A program made the translations under genes and the position numbers. Source: Setaria digitata (Eukaryota > Nematoda > Chromadorea > Rhabditida > Setariidae). Taken from it: DNA of 32,196 nucleotides. The notes under the pieces were generated by a model that saw only the letters and a program-made list of their open reading frames with translations, ran no database searches and had not been told where the DNA came from. Position 1 is the stretch's first letter, and every line of letters starts with the position of its first letter. Positions 27,250 through 32,196 of this stretch are shown here, piece after piece. The DNA lies in assembly GCA_003640385.1 (NCBI GenBank), contig RCAB01000618.1, forward strand, positions 1 to 32,196, read 5' to 3'.

Positions 27250-27255
27250 AATAAA
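27250..27255 (+). terminator. Polyadenylation signal AATAAA
   Basis: A canonical AATAAA lies 28 bases after the TAA of the coiled-coil gene, on the same strand and at a suitable distance for its 3' end. Confidence 0.6.
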
Positions 27256-27808
27256 CGAGTGGTTATGAATTTCTAAAAATCCTTCCATCTATATCCAGCA
27301 ATTCTATTTGCAAATTGCGTTTAAATGGATGACACTATTTTATTTCATGCAGTATATCTAGTGCCTGGGACAGTTATTTTAAAAAGCTTAAAATAAAGAG
27401 AAAAAGTAACATTTGTAACCGAGTGTCTCTATCGGTTCATGTCTACAGAAAGAAATTTTTCGTCATACATGCACATACACGAGGTTAAAAATATAAGGCG
27501 GATAACTGTTCAATACAAGGCTATATAAAATGTAATCTAGGTAGGCAAAAGCCACGTGCTAACATAAAGCAAGGAAGAGGCATATTATCTCCTGAAAAAA
27601 TAGATCACGACTGCAGAAACTGCTCAAAGTAGAATTAAGCAGCCATGTAAGCGACTTAAATCTGAGAGTTATCTCCTGTTTAAATGCTTAGAAAGGAAAG
27701 CAATTCCTGTAATATAATGCTGCATAAAAAGCCTCCCAAAACAAAGTTATTTCCGGAGAAAATCTAATCGTTTACTGGAGCATTTCTCAATTACATATCA
27801 ATTCTGTC
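27256..27808. other. Convergent intergenic region
   Basis: This interval lies between the 3' ends of the coiled-coil gene (+) and the carrier gene (-). I see no exon, RNA gene or repeat in it. Confidence 0.5.
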
Positions 27809-30766
27809 TTACAAGTACTTGGAAAATTCGTTGTAAAATGCCAAAACGAGAGCAGCACCAATACCACGTATAGTATTCACCCACAGACCACTGAAGTAAG
27901 CCTTGAAACCTTCTTCTAACCACATTTTCTGCAACAAAATTCTGTAGTGACTTTTGATATCAACAGGACCATGTTTAGATAAAGTGGAGCCTCTGAAATA
28001 CCCTGCTGCCATGTCAACATTAATAGAAACTTGAGTGGCCTAATTCAAAAAAAAAAGAAATTTTATGTTTGCAGCTTAACTGGCGTGAATCCGCTCTGCA
28101 CTGACAGTTGGACAGACAGTGTTCCAGCTATCACTGCAAACATTTCTAAAATATATAGTACCCCCTCATTAAATGTGATAAATTCGCTAGTGACGTGAAC
28201 AGCTGGTAATTTTTGAATATTTGGGCAAAAAAAACATAAGGTCTATGAATGTCACAAACTTGAAACACATACCGTAGTGCAATGCCATACTCCTCGATAG
28301 AGCAAATCATGACGACCAGCTTGCATCATAAGCCTTCTGCGTATAGTATCCAGAGGATACGAGATCAAAGCTGCAGTAAACGTTACTACCTACAATCAAA
28401 GTTGTTTCCGTTTCCTTCAGTTCAAATAAGTTCCGTAAGATTTGACACCTTTTACATTTCAGAAATGCATCAATTAATCAATACCTGGCCAATCAAGAAA
28501 GCGCAAGTGAAACTGATATCGCTTTTGCCATCTTTGGTTAACTGTGTCTTAGCTGTATCGAAAAGTCCGTAATAAGCTCCACGATAGAGAAAAATGTATT
28601 GAACTGACGGCCAAAAACCGCTGCAAAAAGTCTTTGCTATCTGCGATTGAGAAAGAAAAAGAAGGGGAGAAAAAGGTGCAAACTTTGAAATACAATCATT
28701 TGTACATTTAACGACCACCTTATAAAGTGAGCTCATAAAATTTTGCGAACTTTACCTGATGCAGAGATACATCAGCTGAGTTCAAATGTCCTCCTTCCTG
28801 TGAGTAACGGGCAATAGGTATAACTTACTAATACAGTCCCCGCAATCCATCATGCTTGAAGATCTTGAACATACAATTGAAAAAACCGGTGAATTCTCGG
28901 GACGCACCTCTTCCCATATCGATAGCCAACCTAAATACTCGAATATCATTAAAGCGACGTGATTGCCAATGAAATTGTTAGAGAAATGGCAGGGACGAAT
29001 GTGTAAAAATTATAAAGTATAAAAAGCCGAAACCGCAGCCGTAAGTCAATGTAAATAAGCTACAAAGTTTAAATCACAACTAAAATGCTGTTACATTGCA
29101 CCATAAGAAAAAGTTCAAAATTTAAGAGAAAATTTTACCTTGTCCTTACAAAATCTAGAGGGTATATGATACAATATGTAGCAATCCCAGATGTAGCACC
29201 TGCTCCGAGATTCCCTAAAAGTAAGTGAAGCAAGCATTCCGTAGAAAAATTATTACTTTTTTTTTTTTTTTTTTTTTAAAGAACAACACCGTTAAACCTA
29301 TTATGCTCCATTTTAGTCTCAACAAATTCTAGTTCATTTATAGAATACTTAATGGCATCAACAAGAAGATTTAGTCGCTATCGATTAGTTTTAAGTTCAT
29401 AAAACTACTCAATGAGCTAAGGTCCTTCTTAGTATTCGATGAAGTCACTACTATACCTATTCTAGAATATATATGATTGAAGACATGAAATAACATTATT
29501 TACTAGATGCATTTGTAAATTTACTAAATTTATAAACCTGCTGCATGACGCCAGTGATCCCTCTTGCTATCCACACCGTTTAGAAACCAAATTTTGAAGA
29601 AATCCTTGAAGGCAAATCCAAGGGACTCCTGCAAAATGGTGGTGAAGTAAATGTCATTTATCATCATCGCTTATTATAAGGAAATCTAACAATGAATTAA
29701 ACCGTGACTTTCATATAAAGCAGAATATTTTGATAATTTTAAACTGTCAAGATTTCCCATAGTTTTTATATTTTTATACTATAGTCATCATCTGAGAATC
29801 AAACATGAGAAAAATTCAGAAGCTAATATTCTAGGTGAGCTTTACATCAGTCCAAAAAGGTTTCATTCTGGCCTTTCAAAAATTAGCTTTGATTACTTGA
29901 TTAAACCAAGTCATAATTTAATTACTTTCTAGTATCAGCAATAACTTTATTTCCATTTTTCTTTTTTTTTTTTCGGTAGCTTCCATATAGTGAGTGTCGA
30001 ATTAGTTTCTTATAAGGTACAAATGAGGAATAAAGAAATTCAAAATTAATTTGCAAAACCTGTGAACAAGCTCGAGCAATATTAACCAAATTTCCACGCC
30101 AAAATGATAGAAATCCTTGTTCTATTGGTATTCTCATGAAGCAATCCACCATACCCTTATAACGTTTCCCAATTTCGATAGTTTCCTGCGCGTTTTGCAA
30201 CTAAACGTCATAATTTAATTACTTTCTAATATTAGCACTAAATTTATTTCCATTTTTCTTTTTATCGGTAGCTTCCATATAGTGAGTGTCGAATTAGTCT
30301 CTTATAAGACAAGATAAAGAAAAATTCATTTCAGATCCGCAATGAACATTCAATTATTTATACATGCATGAAGTTAAGAAGAAATGCATTCTAATACCGG
30401 AGCATGAGATAAAAGACACCAACTCAAACCATGTATATATGGTACACCTATAAATAAATCAGAAGCATGAAAAAAAAAAAAAAGAAAAGAAAACTCTCAA
30501 TATGAAATAAAAGATATCCTTCAGGAAATATCGCTACAAATGACTTTGAAAAAAAAAAAAAAAAAGAAAAAAAAAATGGAATCACACATTCATTAAGTAT
30601 AAAAATATAGGAAAAAATAGATATAACATAGTGTAACACTGAAATATACCTGTAAAATTAATTTAACTCGCTCAATAGGTGCTATAATCGTTTTAGCTAT
30701 CATCGCTGCACCTGCACCCAGTGCACAATCCTTGAGAAATTTTGATGCATCATCAGCATTTGGCAT
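27809..30766 (-). CDS. Mitochondrial carrier of the ADP/ATP translocase type, divergent, 8 exons, 299 aa
   Basis: This is an inner-membrane carrier of the SLC25 family, closest by motif to ADP/ATP carriers. Exons in transcript order are 30766-30650, 30200-30060, 29628-29538, 29214-29139, 28930-28829, 28620-28485, 28389-28273 and 27928-27809; phases agree throughout. The three signature motifs are PIERVK (30-35), PLDFVR (135-140) and PLDTIR (233-238). The ADP/ATP-carrier hexapeptide is RRRLMM (238-243) instead of RRRMMM. Residues aligned to human ANT substrate contacts are kept at K25, R82, Y188, S231, R239 and R281. The usual RYFPTQ stretch is RACSQE (82-87), and the glycine aligned to human G182 is Y184. 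Length matches the family (about 298). A phase-2 donor after TA joined to an acceptor at 28620 restores the expected GLYYGF. It is probably a diverged paralogue; the exact substrate is not certain. The true start could lie in an upstream exon. Confidence 0.88.
29911..30016. repeat. About 100 bp direct repeat, copy A (carrier intron)
   Basis: This block recurs at 30208-30308. The copies share TCATAATTTAATTACTTTCT at the left and GTAGCTTCCATATAGTGAGT near the right, differing mainly by a longer poly-T in this copy. It lies in the intron on the 3' side of carrier exon 30060-30200. Confidence 0.9.
30208..30308. repeat. About 100 bp direct repeat, copy B (carrier intron)
   Basis: This is the second copy of the repeat at 29911-30016, in the same orientation, starting eight bases outside the acceptor edge of the exon at 30060-30200. 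The two copies therefore bracket that single exon, about 297 bases apart start to start. Confidence 0.9.
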
Positions 30767-30940
30767 CTGATCTCTGCGTACTTCATTTTTTAACCTGACA
30801 AAAGCATCACATGATCATATCACAAGGGAAATCTCGAAATGATAAGAGCAAGAAAAGAGTACAGAGTTACTTTAAGAGATTAGTCTCATCGTTACAATCT
30901 CTTTCCTAACTAACCATCAGTTCCTTCTAAAATAGCTAAC

Positions 30941-30979
30941 CTTTGCTGAACGATCATAGCTTTGAGCTATCGATGTCAT
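30941..30979 (-). other. Candidate 5' exon of the carrier gene
   Basis: On the minus strand a 13-codon open exon starting MTSIAQSYDR ends at AAG|GTTAGC. Spliced in phase 0 to an AG immediately before the ATG at 30766 it would add 13 residues to the carrier. An alternative acceptor (TTTTGTCAG at about 30797) would place an out-of-frame ATG before the carrier start. Neither version can be chosen from sequence alone. Confidence 0.3.
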
Positions 30980-31098
30980 CTGCTACCGCAGCATTGCACT
31001 TGAAAACGTAAAAATTGAATTATCCTTAAACGAATCTCACATTACGAAGATATTTGCGGAGAACAACTACGACAAACAGAAACATACTTGCCGAAATG

Positions 31099-31393
31099 TC
31101 AACCATTCCGCACACTTCCGTGGGTGGTAAACATTCCGCCCACTTGCAGGGATGTCAACCATTCCGCACACTTGCAGGGGTGTCAACCATTCCGCACACT
31201 TCCGTGGGTGCTAAATATTCCGCACACTTGCAGGGCTATCAACCATTCCGCACACTTGCAGGACTGTTAACCATTCCGCACACTTGCGTGGGTGCTAAAT
31301 ATTCCGCACGCTTGCAGGACTGTCAACCATTCCGCATACTTGCGTGGGTGCTAAATGTTCCGCATGTTTGTGTGGGTGTCAAACATTCCACAG
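31099..31393. repeat. 28 bp minisatellite, ten full units and a partial eleventh
   Basis: Units of exactly 28 bases follow each other without spacers; the core ATTCCGCACACTTGC is shared. Two subtypes differ at the ends: some begin TCAACC and end GCAGGG/GCAGGA plus CTG/GTG, others begin CTAAAT and end CGTGGGTG. They partly alternate, so a 56 bp higher-order unit is possible. The array is richer in G and C than its surroundings. A degenerate partial unit precedes it (about 31083-31098). A 126-codon open frame through it is accidental because 28 is not a multiple of three. It lies a few hundred bases upstream of the carrier gene. Confidence 0.93.
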
Positions 31394-31659
31394 TGAGCGG
31401 AAAGGGACTCGCGGAAATGCCGAGTGTATACTAAGTAATTCCCACTGTCCTAAGTTGTAGCCTCCTGATGATAGTGACAAAAATAGCAATACTATTTTGA
31501 TAACTCTACCAACTTCTGCCACTCTTACAGACTCATTGTTTCCTCTTTCCTTTCTCTCAATTCTCATTTCAACGAATCGATATTTTCCCGCACTTTTTCT
31601 GTCTAACTAATTAATTACGCAACCTTTTACCGATTTCTATCTCTTTCTACCAACTCTCT

Positions 31660-31917
31660 TTGAACAGTGCACTATTTCGCTATGATTATTACAAATACAA
31701 CGAAAATCCCCAAAAAATAATTCATTATTCCGTTAACAAATCACTATACAGGGAGTGTAATTCTATTAATTCAAATAGGAAAGCTACCGAATCACCGCGG
31801 AAAGACGGGGAAAAATTCGCAGAGCTCATACCTTTTGACACAAACAATTGTTATGCACAAAATGATGCTAAATGCTTGCGTCATAAATGTTTCATCGAGA
31901 TGTGCCTGGAAGAATAA
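31660..31917 (+). CDS. Weak candidate coding exon, 85 codons, Cys-containing C-terminus
   Basis: A stop-free frame ends with four cysteines in 21 residues (NNCYAQNDAKCLRHKC..MC) and is not low-complexity. A T-rich acceptor-like CTTTGAACAG sits at its left edge (about 31657-31666). There is no recognisable family, signal peptide or second exon inside the window. It may be the last exon of a plus-strand gene, or chance. Confidence 0.2.
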   Translation: MNSALFRYDYYKYNENPQKIIHYSVNKSLYRECNSINSNRKATESPRKDGEKFAELIPFDTNNCYAQNDAKCLRHKCFIEMCLEE

Positions 31918-32196
31918 ATTTACATATTTGCAAGTCTATAAAATTCAATCCTCCAAGTTTCAGCTAACGTATTTCACGTTCACGTTCCCACGTAAAAGGT
32001 TGCAAGTCCCATTTTGCTACGAATTATCTCTCGAATTTTAACGAACTCTTTTCACGTTGCTACGTGAAGTACTACAGATTTTATAATTCCCATTATTAGC
32101 TATTCACTTTTTTTGTGTTCCATTCACTCACTGACAAACTTCTCACAGCCATCTGTTCTTCAGACTCTCAGAACTGCTCATCTATTCCGGTACACC
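31918..32196. other. Right edge of window, no feature identified
   Basis: AT-rich DNA without a supported exon. Short frames overlap here (31835-32041) but show nothing recognisable. Confidence 0.4.

Noticed and set aside
27929..28012. In-frame extension upstream of the last carrier exon
   Set aside because: Including it inserts about 28 or more residues into the carrier fold; the acceptor at 27929 (TTGCAG) gives an exact length match to ADP/ATP carriers.
28751..28805. Open stretch between two carrier exons
   Set aside because: It cannot be joined in phase, while skipping it restores the expected GLY-x-GF motif.
31054..31434. 126-codon frame over the minisatellite, and a CRISPR-like reading of the 28 bp units
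   Set aside because: The unit length shifts frame each copy so the ORF is accidental, and the units abut without unique spacers in a eukaryotic genome.

Overview
The window is eukaryotic nuclear DNA, most likely from a parasitic clade III (spirurid/filarial-type) nematode. The reasons are very AT-rich intergenic DNA packed with A/T homopolymers, small exons with GT..AG introns, acceptors of the form T-rich-(C/A)AG placed a few bases before start codons (as expected for spliced-leader trans-splicing), and a two-gene cluster with a 135 bp gap that looks like a nematode operon. The species cannot be named from the sequence. All gene models below were built by hand from splice sites and reading-frame phase, and most real exons are shorter than a simple ORF scan would report.

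Layout. 1-10,260: gene-poor AT-rich DNA with poly-A/poly-T runs and one assembly gap in a poly-T tract. 10,325-13,869 (+): a six-exon class A GPCR of 346 aa, with a possible alternative last exon at 14,270-14,431. 15,005-15,252: a 125 bp duplication around a single N, probably an assembly artefact. 15,802-17,460 (-): a four-exon gene for a secreted or single-pass three-finger (activin-receptor/Ly6-type) ectodomain protein of 181 aa, tail-to-tail with the GPCR. 18,609-21,687 (-): a nine-exon gene for a 308 aa protein I do not recognise. 21,823-24,094 (-): the AMP-activated protein kinase beta subunit, five exons, 290 aa, 135 bp upstream of the 308 aa gene and probably co-transcribed with it. 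24,848-25,299: an uninterrupted 452-base poly-A. 26,724-27,222 (+): a two-exon gene for a small coiled-coil/acidic protein of about 122 aa. 27,809-30,766 (-): a divergent ADP/ATP-carrier-type mitochondrial carrier, eight exons, 299 aa, with a 100 bp repeat flanking one exon. 31,099-31,393: a 28 bp minisatellite. The rest shows only a weak candidate ORF.

Functional links are limited. AMPK beta (energy sensing) shares a putative operon with the orphan 308 aa protein, and an ADP/ATP carrier lies a few kb away on the same strand, but nothing shows that the carrier is co-regulated. The least expected items are the kinase-less activin-receptor-like protein, the orphan operon partner of AMPK beta, and the carrier that keeps most ADP/ATP-carrier residues but has lost the RYFPTQ stretch and has RRRLMM instead of RRRMMM.
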